A stretch of 64,000 bases of DNA from positions 434,001 to 498,000 of the forward strand of contig JAWLCW010000001.1 in assembly GCA_041686935.1 (NCBI GenBank). Direction: 5' to 3'. A program made the translations under genes and the position numbers. The notes beneath the pieces are model-generated. The model searched no databases. It was given only the letters and a program-made list of their open reading frames with translations, and was not told where the DNA came from. This document shows positions 36,700-45,176 of the stretch, piece by piece (the first letter of the stretch is position 1; the number at the start of each line of letters is the position of its first letter). The stretch comes from Mariniphaga sp041686935 (lineage in GTDB: Bacteria; Bacteroidota; Bacteroidia; Bacteroidales; Prolixibacteraceae).

Positions 36700-36978
36700 A
36701 TGGAACTTTTCATCATATTAAATCCTGTCGGACTTTTCCGGACAATCATTTTTATTGCAATCATTTATTTTGTCATCAGGCTATTTACCCGTTATTTGCT
36801 CCCTTTAATTGTTGAAAACAAGGTTAAAGAAATGCAGCAGAAAATGCAGGAAAAGCAACGACAACAGCAACGTTCAGGAAAACGGGAGGGCGATGTAACC
36901 ATTGAGTACGACCAGAAACGCAACAACATCCGTAACCGCGATGAAGGGGAATATGTTGATTTTGAGGAAGTGGATTAA
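36700..36978 (+). CDS. DUF4834-like small membrane protein
   Basis: This 92-residue protein has one hydrophobic N-terminal helix (TIIFIAIIYFVIRLF), then a Lys/Gln-rich helix (VKEMQQKMQEKQRQQQ) and an acidic tail (DEGEYVDFEEVD). This shape fits the Bacteroidota family DUF4834 of unknown function. I start it at ATG 36700, just after the stop of the upstream gene; a longer frame from 36658 overlaps that gene and lacks a leader logic. Confidence 0.75.
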   Translation: MELFIILNPVGLFRTIIFIAIIYFVIRLFTRYLLPLIVENKVKEMQQKMQEKQRQQQRSGKREGDVTIEYDQKRNNIRNRDEGEYVDFEEVD

Positions 36979-37029
36979 CATTTCAGTCCTGATTTGCACG
37001 CGCCCTTTTCGCAACAACCAATTAAATTC

Positions 37030-37037
37030 TATTTTTG
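37030..37037 (+). promoter_or_regulatory. -7-like box upstream of glyS
   Basis: TATTTTTG fits TAnnTTTG, 29 bp before the glyS start. A TTTTCG sequence lies about 18 bp upstream, a possible weak -33 box. Confidence 0.5.
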
Positions 37038-37066
37038 TCGCTTAATTCATTCTGAAAATTAAATAC

Positions 37067-38602
37067 ATGGCACAGGAAGATATCTTTAAAAAACTGGTAG
37101 CACACTGTAAAGAATACGGATACGTGTTTCAGTCGAGCGAAATTTACGACGGGCTGAGCGCCGTTTACGACTACGGGCAGTACGGTGTTGAACTGAAAAA
37201 CAACATAAAAAAGTACTGGTGGGACAGTATGGTTCTGCTGCACGAAAACGTGGTGGGCCTCGATTCGGCTATATTTATGCACCCCACCATTTGGAAAGCT
37301 TCCGGGCATGTGGATGCATTTAACGATCCGCTTATCGACAACAAAGATTCAAAAAAACGATACCGTGCTGATGTGCTTATTGAAGAACAACTGGCCAAAA
37401 TAGAAGAAAAAATCAACAAGGAAATCGCCAAAGCGCAAAAACGGTTTGGTGATGCTTTTGATGAACAACAGTTCAGGGATACCAATCAAAGGGTATTGGC
37501 CAACCAGCAAAAATACGATGAATTGCATGCCAGGTTCGCAAAAGCACTCAACGACAATGATTTGGCAGAATTAAAACAAATCATCATCGACCAGGAAATT
37601 GTTTGTCCGGTTTCGGGTTCACGCAACTGGACCGATGTGCGCCAGTTTAACCTGATGTTTTCTACCGAAATGGGTTCAACTGCCGAGGGTGCGATTAAAA
37701 TTTTCCTGCGCCCCGAAACAGCACAGGGAATTTTCGTGAACTATTTAAACGTTCAAAAAAGCGGACGCATGAAAATTCCGTTTGGCATTGCCCAGATTGG
37801 AAAAGCCTTCCGGAATGAAATTGTAGCCCGGCAGTTTATTTTTCGTATGCGCGAATTCGAACAGATGGAAATGCAGTTTTTTGTGCGGCCCGGCACCGAA
37901 CTGGACTGGTTCGAAAAGTGGAAAACCATTCGCATGAAATGGCATCAGGCGCTTGGCTTTGGCGAAGAAAATTACCGGTTCCACGAACACGAAAAACTGG
38001 CCCACTACGCCAATGCAGCAGTGGATGTGGAATATAAATTCCCGTTCGGATTTAAAGAAGTGGAAGGCATTCATTCCCGCACCGATTTCGACCTGGCCCA
38101 GCATGAAAAATTTTCGGGTAAAAAATTACGCTATTTCGACCCTGAACTGAATGAATCTTACATTCCCTGCGTGGTAGAAACTTCTATTGGTGTTGACCGT
38201 ATGTTTCTGCAGGTTATTTCAGCCGCTTATTCCGAAGAAGAACTGGAAAAAGATTCGCGCGTGGTACTGAAACTCCCGCCGGTGCTTGCCCCGATTAAGC
38301 TGGCTGTTTTGCCACTGGTAAAAAAAGACGACCTGCCCGAAAAAGCACGGGAAATTATCAACAACCTGAAGTTCGATTTCAATTGCCAGTACGACGAAAA
38401 AGATTCCATTGGCAAACGCTATCGTCGCCAGGACGCCATTGGAACGCCATTCTGCGTTACTGTAGATCATCAAACCACAGAAGACAACACCGTTACCATT
38501 CGTTACCGCGACAGTATGGAACAGGAGCGCGTGACTATCTCCGAACTGGGGAAAATTATTGGAGAGAAAGTAAACATGCGAAGATTGTTTGAAAAGTTGT
38601 AA
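37067..38602 (+). CDS. glyS: Glycyl-tRNA synthetase (single-chain, alpha2 type)
   Basis: This 511-residue class II aminoacyl-tRNA synthetase charges tRNA-Gly. Visible landmarks are the N-terminal GYVFQSSEIYDGLSAVYDYG, motif 2 (GKAFRNEIVARQFIFRMREF), the Gly-specific EQMEMQFF, and motif 3 (VETSIGVDRMF). The C-terminal anticodon-binding domain (about 400-511) includes APIKLAVLPLVKK and YRRQDAIGTPFCVTVD. It is of the eukaryote/archaea-like homodimer type usual in Bacteroidota rather than the alpha/beta type. It has its own promoter-like site. Confidence 0.96.
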   Translation: MAQEDIFKKLVAHCKEYGYVFQSSEIYDGLSAVYDYGQYGVELKNNIKKYWWDSMVLLHENVVGLDSAIFMHPTIWKASGHVDAFNDPLIDNKDSKKRYRADVLIEEQLAKIEEKINKEIAKAQKRFGDAFDEQQFRDTNQRVLANQQKYDELHARFAKALNDNDLAELKQIIIDQEIVCPVSGSRNWTDVRQFNLMFSTEMGSTAEGAIKIFLRPETAQGIFVNYLNVQKSGRMKIPFGIAQIGKAFRNEIVARQFIFRMREFEQMEMQFFVRPGTELDWFEKWKTIRMKWHQALGFGEENYRFHEHEKLAHYANAAVDVEYKFPFGFKEVEGIHSRTDFDLAQHEKFSGKKLRYFDPELNESYIPCVVETSIGVDRMFLQVISAAYSEEELEKDSRVVLKLPPVLAPIKLAVLPLVKKDDLPEKAREIINNLKFDFNCQYDEKDSIGKRYRRQDAIGTPFCVTVDHQTTEDNTVTIRYRDSMEQERVTISELGKIIGEKVNMRRLFEKL

Positions 38603-38620
38603 CTTTAGAATAAAATTTTT

Positions 38621-38676
38621 CCGCGAGGGATTAAAGAGGCAGAGTTTTATTTTTTTCTCTGCCTCCTCCTTCGCGG
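38621..38676. repeat. Palindromic repeat copy R0, also a likely glyS terminator
   Basis: CCGCGAGGG...GAGGCAGAG pairs with CTCTGCCTC...TCGCGG across a T-rich loop. Sequence and layout resemble the three palindromes at 40968, 41618 and 42088, so it is probably a diverged member of the same family. The T-run sits in the loop, so termination is plausible but not classical. Confidence 0.65.
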
Positions 38677-38718
38677 TTTTAATTTGCAAACGGGAAATTT
38701 TCACATGTCAGTGATATT

Positions 38719-40014
38719 ATGAAGAAAGTTCTGATTATAACCTATTACTGGCCGCCAAGCGGGGGTGCCGGCGTTCAGCGGTGGGTAAAGTTTGTGAAAT
38801 ATCTTTCTCTACAGGGTGTTGAACCTTATGTATTAACTGTTGAGCCTGAGTATGCCACTTACCCGCAAACCGATTACACGCTCGAAAAAGACATCCCCAA
38901 GTCTGTAAAGGTTTTTTATACCAAATCGTTAGAACTGTATTCCCTTTATAAAAAAGTTTCATCAAACAAGGAAGTTCCATACGGAGGTTTTGCCAATACG
39001 AAAACAGTTAATCTGAAAGAAAAAATTATCCGGTTCATCCGGGGAAATTTTATTATTCCCGACCCCCGAAAAGGATGGAACAAATATGCAATTGCCAAAG
39101 CTAAAGAGTTGATTCAGACCTATCAGATTGATACGGTTATTACCACAAGTCCGCCTCATTCCACCCAACTTATCGGGCTAAAACTAAAAAAGGAGCTGGA
39201 AATAAAATGGATAGCAGATTTACGCGATCCGTGGACTGAAATATACTATTTTAAGCAGTTGTATCCAACCAAAATTGCCAAGCAAATCCATAAAGGGCTG
39301 GAAAAAAAGGTGCTGAAAAAATCAGATAAAATTATTACAGTAAGCGAAGAGTTGAAAAAACTGTTTGCAAAAAAAGCAGAAGGGATTTTTGATAAAATCG
39401 AAGTCATCTCCAATGGTTTTGATACAGATGATTTTCAAAATATTGAAAGCAACCCCGATCCGGAATTTTTATACATTTCTTATGTAGGCACCATATCAAA
39501 GGAATACAATATTTCTGGTTTGATTCGGGCAGTTTCGGAGTTGCCTGCGAAAATCAAAACCAGGTTAAAAATCAGGTTCATTGGCAGAGTTCCATCCGAA
39601 ATAACCGATCAATTCAGTCATGCAGGTTTAAATGAACTGATTGAAATAACAGGTTATGTGCCTCATTCAAAAGCCATAGAATATCTGTTTTCATCCGATT
39701 TGCTTTTACTAATTATTCCGGATGTAAAAAATAACGAGGGAATTTTAACCGGAAAACTGTTTGAATATCTGGCAAGCCGGAAACCCATTCTTTTTATTGG
39801 ACCGGAAAATGGAGATGCTGCAAAGATTATACTTGAAACCAACAGTGGTTTGATTTTCAATTATAAAAACCACAAAAAAATGTCAGAAGGGATTATTCAT
39901 TACTACGATCAGAAACAAACTTCAGCCGTTCAAAAAAATTCAGATTTAAGCTATTTGAACTATTCCAGAGAAAACCTTACAAAAAAACTGATTGCAGTTC
40001 TAAATTCAGTCTGA
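38719..40014 (+). CDS. Glycosyltransferase family 4
   Basis: This 431-residue cytosolic or membrane-associated GT-B enzyme has the N-terminal motif YYWPPSGGAGVQRWVKF, the mid-domain IADLRDPWTE and EVISNGFDTDDF. The C-terminal nucleotide-sugar region is NNEGILTGKLFEYLASRKPI, the E-x7-E-like motif of GT4. It probably transfers a sugar to a growing surface polysaccharide. It is convergent with the oxidoreductase gene, whose stop lies 1 bp away. Confidence 0.87.
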   Translation: MKKVLIITYYWPPSGGAGVQRWVKFVKYLSLQGVEPYVLTVEPEYATYPQTDYTLEKDIPKSVKVFYTKSLELYSLYKKVSSNKEVPYGGFANTKTVNLKEKIIRFIRGNFIIPDPRKGWNKYAIAKAKELIQTYQIDTVITTSPPHSTQLIGLKLKKELEIKWIADLRDPWTEIYYFKQLYPTKIAKQIHKGLEKKVLKKSDKIITVSEELKKLFAKKAEGIFDKIEVISNGFDTDDFQNIESNPDPEFLYISYVGTISKEYNISGLIRAVSELPAKIKTRLKIRFIGRVPSEITDQFSHAGLNELIEITGYVPHSKAIEYLFSSDLLLLIIPDVKNNEGILTGKLFEYLASRKPILFIGPENGDAAKIILETNSGLIFNYKNHKKMSEGIIHYYDQKQTSAVQKNSDLSYLNYSRENLTKKLIAVLNSV

Positions 40015-40015
40015 A

Positions 40016-40951
40016 TTATTTTTTCAGAAAAGGATGGTAATCGCCTTTTAATCCAATTGGTTTGGCATTCCGCACATAGTCGGTTAACAGAATGCTTTCG
40101 CGTGCATCATCTATTCCAAAACCATTTCCGTTTAAAATATTCTGGTAGGTTACTGTGTGTAAATCGGTAAACCCACCGCTGAATTCAATTTCTTTTCCGT
40201 TTACGGTGATGGAGCGATAGGTGCGCATTCGCTTTTCGGTGGCTTGTGGCGGAAGGTCGCTGTAGTCGAGGCTAAGAAACCAGCGCACCCGGGCTTTTTC
40301 AAGCTGAAGAAAACCGGCGGCTTTGTGTGGTCCATAGTGGTGAACTATGTTCTCGTTTACATCGCCGAAAATCCAGGTAATCATATCGAAAAAATGAATG
40401 CCAATGTTGGTGGCCACACCGCCCGATTTGGAAACATCGCCTTTCCAGCTTTTCAAGTACCATTTCCCGCGGGTGGTGATGTAGCTCAAATCAATGTCGT
40501 ATATTTTGTTGCCACCTTCGTCAATTTCCTTTTTTAGTGCCAGAATGGTGGGATGATATCGCAATTGCAAAACGGTATATACATTTTTCCCGGTTTCAGT
40601 TTCAATGTCTTTGATAATGCGCATATCCTCGGGGAAAACCACCAGCGGTTTTTCACATATCGCATGTGCGCCGTTTCGCAGCGCAAACCGGATGTGCGAC
40701 GGGTGCATGTGGTTGGGAGTGCAAATGGTAACATAGTCGATGGGCTTTCCTTCGCGCCGGATGTCGTCCATGTATTTATCCATGTTTTCAATTTCCAGAA
40801 AAAACTCGGCATCCGGAAAATAGCTGTCAATGCGGCCCATGACGTCAAAGCGGTCGGTAGCGCATACCAGCTCGTTTCCGGTTTCCTTTATGGCTTTCAT
40901 GTGGCGGTCGGCAATGTATCCGGCCGAACCTATCAGTGCAAATCGTTTCAT
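40016..40951 (-). CDS. Gfo/Idh/MocA oxidoreductase, WlbA/WbpB-like
   Basis: This protein of about 311 residues has an N-terminal Rossmann motif (FALIGSAGYIADRHMKAI) and the catalytic EKPLV motif (HAICEKPLV). The run GGVATNIGIHFFDMITWIFG is characteristic of UDP-N-acetylglucosaminuronate 3-dehydrogenases of the WlbA/WbpB group. The reaction would oxidise C3 of UDP-GlcNAcA, giving the substrate for the aminotransferase encoded upstream. It is the last gene of the leftward operon. The start is the ATG directly before the Rossmann motif. Confidence 0.85.
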   Translation of the reverse strand: MKRFALIGSAGYIADRHMKAIKETGNELVCATDRFDVMGRIDSYFPDAEFFLEIENMDKYMDDIRREGKPIDYVTICTPNHMHPSHIRFALRNGAHAICEKPLVVFPEDMRIIKDIETETGKNVYTVLQLRYHPTILALKKEIDEGGNKIYDIDLSYITTRGKWYLKSWKGDVSKSGGVATNIGIHFFDMITWIFGDVNENIVHHYGPHKAAGFLQLEKARVRWFLSLDYSDLPPQATEKRMRTYRSITVNGKEIEFSGGFTDLHTVTYQNILNGNGFGIDDARESILLTDYVRNAKPIGLKGDYHPFLKK

Positions 40952-40967
40952 ATTTTTGCTTTTTTTC

Positions 40968-41032
40968 ACCGCTAAGGCGCAATGGCGCAGAAATTTTAAT
41001 TTTTTTCTTTGCGCCTCTGCGACTTTGCGGTT
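40968..41032. repeat. Imperfect palindrome R1 between acetyltransferase and oxidoreductase
   Basis: The arm ACCGCTAAGGCGCAATGGCG matches the reverse complement of the right arm (ACCGCAAAGTCGCAGAGGCG) at most positions, around an AT-rich loop. It fills almost the whole spacer between the two genes. Confidence 0.8.
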
Positions 41033-41044
41033 AATTCTTCCACG

Positions 41045-41605
41045 TTATAAAAGTTTCAAAAATCCATCGGCTAAGATATACTTTTCTCCTGTTTCGGGGC
41101 AAACCAGGTCGTCGCCCAAAATAGCACCCGAACGGCTCACCCAACCTTTTTGCCGTGCCGGAACGCCAACCATCAGCGCATAGGGTTTTACATCTTTAGT
41201 GACCACCGCGCCGGCCCCGATAAAACAATACTCGCCCAGAGTTGTGCCACAAACGATTGTGGCGTTGGCGCCAATGGTCGCGCCTTTTTTCACCAGCGTT
41301 TTTTTGAATTCTTCCTTTCGGTTAACGGCGCTGCGCGGATTTACCACATTGGTAAAAACCATGGATGGTCCCAGAAAAACATCGTTTTCGCAAACCACGC
41401 CTTCGTAAACCGACACGTTGTTTTGTACTTTTACATTGTTGCCCAGAACGGCTTTGTTACCAACAAAAACATTCTGCCCCAACACGCAGTTTTTACCAAT
41501 TTGTGCCGTTCCCATCACATGGCAGAAATGCCAGATTTTGGTTCCGCTGCCAATTTGAGCGCCGTCGTCAACCACGGCTGTTTTGTGGATAAATGTAGTA
41601 TTCAT
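41045..41605 (-). CDS. Left-handed beta-helix N-acetyltransferase, WlbB/WbpD-like
   Basis: This 186-residue hexapeptide-repeat acyltransferase shows repeats such as IGSGTKIWHFCHV, IGKNCVLGQNVFVG and LGNNVKVQNNVSVYEGV, and then the loop GPSMVFTNVVNPRS. This is the pattern of UDP-2-acetamido-3-amino-glucuronate N-acetyltransferases. It would acetylate the 3-amino group using acetyl-CoA. The ATG at 41605 is chosen because sequence upstream in the long frame is translated palindrome R2. Confidence 0.87.
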   Translation of the reverse strand: MNTTFIHKTAVVDDGAQIGSGTKIWHFCHVMGTAQIGKNCVLGQNVFVGNKAVLGNNVKVQNNVSVYEGVVCENDVFLGPSMVFTNVVNPRSAVNRKEEFKKTLVKKGATIGANATIVCGTTLGEYCFIGAGAVVTKDVKPYALMVGVPARQKGWVSRSGAILGDDLVCPETGEKYILADGFLKLL

Positions 41606-41617
41606 CGTTGTTTTTTT

Positions 41618-41677
41618 TCTTTGCGTCTCTACGCCTTTGCGTGATATTTCTCTCGCCAAGACGCGAAGGCGCAAAGA
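41618..41677. repeat. Imperfect palindrome R2, downstream flank of the GxxExxY gene
   Basis: Left arm TCTTTGCGTCTCTACGCC and the reverse complement of the right arm (TCTTTGCGCCTTCGCGTC) agree closely, around an AT-rich centre. It fills the spacer between the GxxExxY stop (41684) and the acetyltransferase start (41605). Confidence 0.82.
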
Positions 41678-41683
41678 TTTTTT

Positions 41684-42061
41684 TTATAATCCGTTAACAA
41701 TTCGTGTGATACCGTCTTTAATCAATGCTTCGTTAAAATTTACCAGCAAACCCAATTTCTTTTTTGTCAGCCGAAGATACGTTAAAAGAATTTTTGGATG
41801 AACAGGGGCAATCATTTCAACAGATTTTATTTCAACCACTACTTTATTTTCAACAATTAAATCTGCCCTGAATCCAATATCCATCTTTTTATCTTTCCAA
41901 ATTACTGGGATTCCCTTTTGGCGGTCAACTTTTAATCCTTGTGATGTTAATTCATAATAAAGGATTTCTTCGTAAACCGATTCCAACAAACCGGGACCGA
42001 GTTCCACATGAATATTATAACATGTGTTTACAATAACTTTTGCTAAATAATTTTCATCCAT
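41684..42061 (-). CDS. GxxExxY protein (PD-(D/E)XK nuclease superfamily)
   Basis: This 125-residue protein has the family motif GLLESVY (G-x-x-E-x-x-Y) and a PD-(D/E)XK-like core: ADLIVENKVVVEIKS, with the Asp and the E-x-K, followed by HPKILLTYLRLTKKKLGLLVNF. The family is placed in the PD-(D/E)XK superfamily (PDDEXK_3), but activity and role are unknown. It has no logical place in a nucleotide-sugar operon. It is tightly bracketed by palindromes R2 and R3. The start is the ATG at 42061; the longer frame would translate R3 itself into a Arg/Lys-rich peptide. Confidence 0.88.
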   Translation of the reverse strand: MDENYLAKVIVNTCYNIHVELGPGLLESVYEEILYYELTSQGLKVDRQKGIPVIWKDKKMDIGFRADLIVENKVVVEIKSVEMIAPVHPKILLTYLRLTKKKLGLLVNFNEALIKDGITRIVNGL

Positions 42062-42087
42062 AATAATATGATTTGGTTTGACTTTTC

Positions 42088-42147
42088 CCTTGGCGTCTTC
42101 GCGCCTTTGCGTGCAATTTTTTCTCGCAAAGACGCCAAGTCGCAAAG
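42088..42147. repeat. Imperfect palindrome R3, upstream flank of the GxxExxY gene
   Basis: Left arm TTGGCGTCTTCGCGCCTTTG corresponds to the reverse complement of the right arm (CTTTGCGACTTGGCGTCTTT) with a few changes, around an AT-rich centre. It occupies the spacer between the aminotransferase stop (42149) and the GxxExxY start (42061). Confidence 0.8.
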
Positions 42148-42148
42148 A

Positions 42149-43270
42149 TTATTTGTTGAAAAACTCGTTTATTGCACTTGTTATATATTCCAACTGCTCC
42201 TCCGTCAACTCGGTGTGCATGGGTAGTGAAAGTACGGTTTCGGCCAGGTTTTCGCTTACCGGGAAGTCACCTTTTTTGTATCCCAGAAACTGATAAGCTT
42301 CCTGTAAATGAATCACTCCCGGATAGTAAACCATCGAAGGAATTCTCTTTTCTTTCAGATACTTCTGTAATTCGTTTCGTCGATTGGTTTGAATGGTGTA
42401 TTGATGAAACGTGTGAGTGCTGTAATCTATTCGTTCCGGCAACCGGATTTCTTCAATTCCTTTTAAATGGTCGTCGTACCAGGCCGCTACCTTTCGCCGG
42501 GCTTTGATGTGCTTGTTGAAGTATTTCAGTTTCACACTCAGAACCGCTGCCTGAATACTGTCGAGCCGCGAATTGACACCGATGCGTTCGTACTGGTATT
42601 TCGCTTTCATGCCGTGGTTGGCAATGGAGCGAATAATGGCAGCCAGCTTTTCGTCGCCGGTAAAAATTGCTCCGCCATCGCCAAAAGCCCCCAGGTTTTT
42701 CGACGGAAAAAATGAATTGCACCCGATGTGCCCCACAGTTCCGGCTTTTTTTGTTGTGCCGTCGCTGAAAATATAATCGGTACCCAGTGCCTGGCAGGCG
42801 TCTTCAACTACAAACAAGTTGTGTTTTTTTGCCAGTTCAAGCATTGGCTCCAGATGTGCGCATTGCCCGAACAGGTGTACCGGAAGAATGGCTTTGGTTT
42901 TTGGGGTGATTGCTTTTTCTACTTCATTTTCATCGAGGTTGAATGTGCCGGGATGCACATCGGCAAAAACCGGTTTTAAACCAAGCAACGCCAGCACTTC
43001 CACCGTAGCAATAAAAGTAAACGGCGTGGTAATCACCTCGTCGCCCGGTTGCAGGCCAATCGCCATAAACGCTATTTGAAGCGCATCGGTGCCATTTGCA
43101 CAGGCAATTACGTTTGTTTGAAGATAGTTGGCCAACTCCTCCTCAAATTCCAGTACTTTCCCGCTTTTTATAAATTGGGTGGATTTTATCACCTCCTGCA
43201 TGGCAGTATCAATCTCCTCTTTCATGGTGAGGTACTGCCCGTAGGTGTCGCACATGTGGATGGTTTGCAT
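42149..43270 (-). CDS. DegT/DnrJ/EryC1/StrS aminotransferase, WlbC/WbpE-like
   Basis: This 373-residue PLP enzyme of the sugar-nucleotide aminotransferase family has the conserved opening FEEELANYLQTNVIACANGT, the VEDACQALG motif and the Schiff-base Lys191 in FFPSKNLGAFGDGG. With the 3-dehydrogenase and N-acetyltransferase genes downstream, the likely reaction is 3-amination of UDP-3-keto-GlcNAcA, giving a 2,3-diamino-glucuronic acid sugar nucleotide. It is the first gene of the four-gene leftward operon and has a -7-like box upstream. Confidence 0.88.
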   Translation of the reverse strand: MQTIHMCDTYGQYLTMKEEIDTAMQEVIKSTQFIKSGKVLEFEEELANYLQTNVIACANGTDALQIAFMAIGLQPGDEVITTPFTFIATVEVLALLGLKPVFADVHPGTFNLDENEVEKAITPKTKAILPVHLFGQCAHLEPMLELAKKHNLFVVEDACQALGTDYIFSDGTTKKAGTVGHIGCNSFFPSKNLGAFGDGGAIFTGDEKLAAIIRSIANHGMKAKYQYERIGVNSRLDSIQAAVLSVKLKYFNKHIKARRKVAAWYDDHLKGIEEIRLPERIDYSTHTFHQYTIQTNRRNELQKYLKEKRIPSMVYYPGVIHLQEAYQFLGYKKGDFPVSENLAETVLSLPMHTELTEEQLEYITSAINEFFNK

Positions 43271-43308
43271 TTCAGATTTAATTTATTTTTTATAAAACCA
43301 ACATTCAG

Positions 43309-43316
43309 CAAATTTA
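43309..43316 (-). promoter_or_regulatory. -7-like box of the diamino-uronic acid operon
   Basis: TAAATTTG on the minus strand fits TAnnTTTG, about 40 bp before the aminotransferase start. No clear -33 box. Confidence 0.42.
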
Positions 43317-43454
43317 GTGTGATTAGCCAATAATACTTAATCTTTCATTCTGTTTTTCCGGTTTTTCCTAAAATTGAAAGTGCTATGTATTGTTGAATAA
43401 TTCATTCAAAAAGATAATATTATTACTTTAGCCGGGAAAAATGAAATTTGGACG

Positions 43455-44651
43455 ATGAACATTGCAATGATTCTTGACGAGGAATTTCCACCCGACCCCA
43501 GGGTGCAAAATGAAGCAAATTCGTTGATTGATGCCGGTTATTCGATACTCCTTTTTTGTTTTGATTACGAGAATAAGCCTGAAAAAGAATCAATTAACGG
43601 AATACAGGTGCATCGGTTAAATGTTCCGAAATTCATTTACAGCTTATCATCCCTCGCATACTCATTTCCGTTTTACAGATGGTTTATTCAGCCAAAACTA
43701 AAAGATTTATTTTTGCGGGAAAAGGTTGATGCAGTGCATGTTCACGACATACGAATTGCCAAAACTGTTTTGCGGGTATTGCCAAATAAGAACATTCACA
43801 AAATTCTTGATTTGCATGAGAACCGCCCGGAAATCATGAAATATTACGAGCATGTCCGTAAATTTCCGGGAAACATCCTCATCAGCCCGAAAAAATGGAA
43901 AAAATGGGAAGAAAAACTGGTGAAAAAGTATGATAAAGTGGTAGTGGTTACCAATGAGGCAAAAGAATACCTGATAAATAGCTATTCAATATCGGAAGAA
44001 AAAATTGCAGTTTTTCCCAACACGGTTCATCCTTCCTTTTATACGGATTATGAGATTGACGAATCTTTAATAAAAAGGTTTGAAAAGAATTTTGTGTTGT
44101 TTTACCTGGGTGAAACCGGAAAAAGGAGAGGGCTTGAAACCGCTATTAAAGCATTGAGATTATTAAAAGACTCAATACCTGAAATTCTATTGGTTATTGC
44201 CGGAAAAAGCAAATATGACGACCAGTTAAAAAAGCTGGTTATGGATTTAAATCTGATTGAACATGTTAGTTTTGAGGGTTTTCAGAATATGAAAAAAGTT
44301 CCGTCCTATATTCTGGCCAGCAAAGTTTGTATTTCTCCGTTACACAGGAATTTACATCACGATACTACCTATGCCAATAAAATATTTCAATACATGTCTT
44401 TGGGTGTTCCTGTTTTGGTGAGTGATTGTACGGCACAAAAAAATGTAGTTGAAAAATCCGGTGCAGGATTGGTTCATGAGGCAGAAAATGAAAAAGACTT
44501 TGCAGAAAAAGTTTTTGAACTGCGCCAAAATTCCGATGAGGCCAGAAAAATGGGTGAAAACGGAAGGAATTTTGTTCGAACGGTTTTTAATCAGGATATT
44601 ACTTCCGGTAATTTGGTTAATCTCTACAATAATTTATCAGCTAAAAATTAA
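43455..44651 (+). CDS. Glycosyltransferase family 4
   Basis: This 398-residue GT-B enzyme has the N-terminal DEEFPPDPRVQNEANSLIDAG, typical of GT4 capsule and LPS transferases. The central region has VHDIRIAKTVLRVLPNK, and the C-terminal donor site is YLGETGKRRGLETAIKAL and YANKIFQYMSLGVPVLVSD. It likely adds a sugar during surface polysaccharide assembly. Only 3 bp separate it from the following methyltransferase gene. Confidence 0.88.
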   Translation: MNIAMILDEEFPPDPRVQNEANSLIDAGYSILLFCFDYENKPEKESINGIQVHRLNVPKFIYSLSSLAYSFPFYRWFIQPKLKDLFLREKVDAVHVHDIRIAKTVLRVLPNKNIHKILDLHENRPEIMKYYEHVRKFPGNILISPKKWKKWEEKLVKKYDKVVVVTNEAKEYLINSYSISEEKIAVFPNTVHPSFYTDYEIDESLIKRFEKNFVLFYLGETGKRRGLETAIKALRLLKDSIPEILLVIAGKSKYDDQLKKLVMDLNLIEHVSFEGFQNMKKVPSYILASKVCISPLHRNLHHDTTYANKIFQYMSLGVPVLVSDCTAQKNVVEKSGAGLVHEAENEKDFAEKVFELRQNSDEARKMGENGRNFVRTVFNQDITSGNLVNLYNNLSAKN

Positions 44652-44654
44652 AAA

Positions 44655-45176
44655 ATGTACGAAAATTCATTTCCTGAACTCCGGTATAAAAACACGAAAG
44701 AATTCATTTCACGTTTCGTTTCAGCCGGGGAAAAAATTCTTGACCTTGGTGTAGAAAATCCTTTTACTGAGGTATTAAAAAAGGAAGGATTTCAGGTTTT
44801 CAATACCGGGAAATCGGATCTCGATCTTAACCCGGGCATAGTGAAAGAATATGATGCTGAGGTTGTTACTGCACTTGAGATTCTCGAACACCTGGTTTCT
44901 CCGTTTCCGTTACTGAAAAATCTGCCGGGGAAAAAACTAATTGCCACAGTACCACTTCGGCTATGGTTCAGTACTGCATACCGGAATCCGAAAGATTCAT
45001 GGGATTGCCACTACCATGAATTTGAAGACTGGCAGTTTGACTGGCTGCTCGAAAAAAGCGGATGGAAAATCATACATCGGGAAAAATGGAAATCACCCAC
45101 CAAAAAGATTGGATTCCGGCCTTTTTTAAGGAATATAACACCTCGTTATTATGCCGTTTATGCTGAGAGGATTTAG
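44655..45176 (+). CDS. Class I SAM-dependent methyltransferase-like protein
   Basis: This 173-residue protein has a reduced SAM-binding motif (EKILDLGVENPFTEVLKKEG), an acidic loop (NTGKSDLDLN) and a motif resembling post-I/II (DAEVVTALEILEHLVSPFP). These fit a short class I methyltransferase of the kind found in polysaccharide clusters. Motif I lacks the usual GxGxG, so SAM binding is likely but not certain. It is coupled to the GT4 gene upstream; its 3' end overlaps the convergent flippase gene by 4 bp. Confidence 0.72.
   Translation: MYENSFPELRYKNTKEFISRFVSAGEKILDLGVENPFTEVLKKEGFQVFNTGKSDLDLNPGIVKEYDAEVVTALEILEHLVSPFPLLKNLPGKKLIATVPLRLWFSTAYRNPKDSWDCHYHEFEDWQFDWLLEKSGWKIIHREKWKSPTKKIGFRPFLRNITPRYYAVYAERI

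Noticed and set aside
42062..42145. N-terminal extension of the GxxExxY protein encoded in the long frame
   Set aside because: It is translated palindrome R3 and not family sequence; the ATG at 42061 matches the expected family start.
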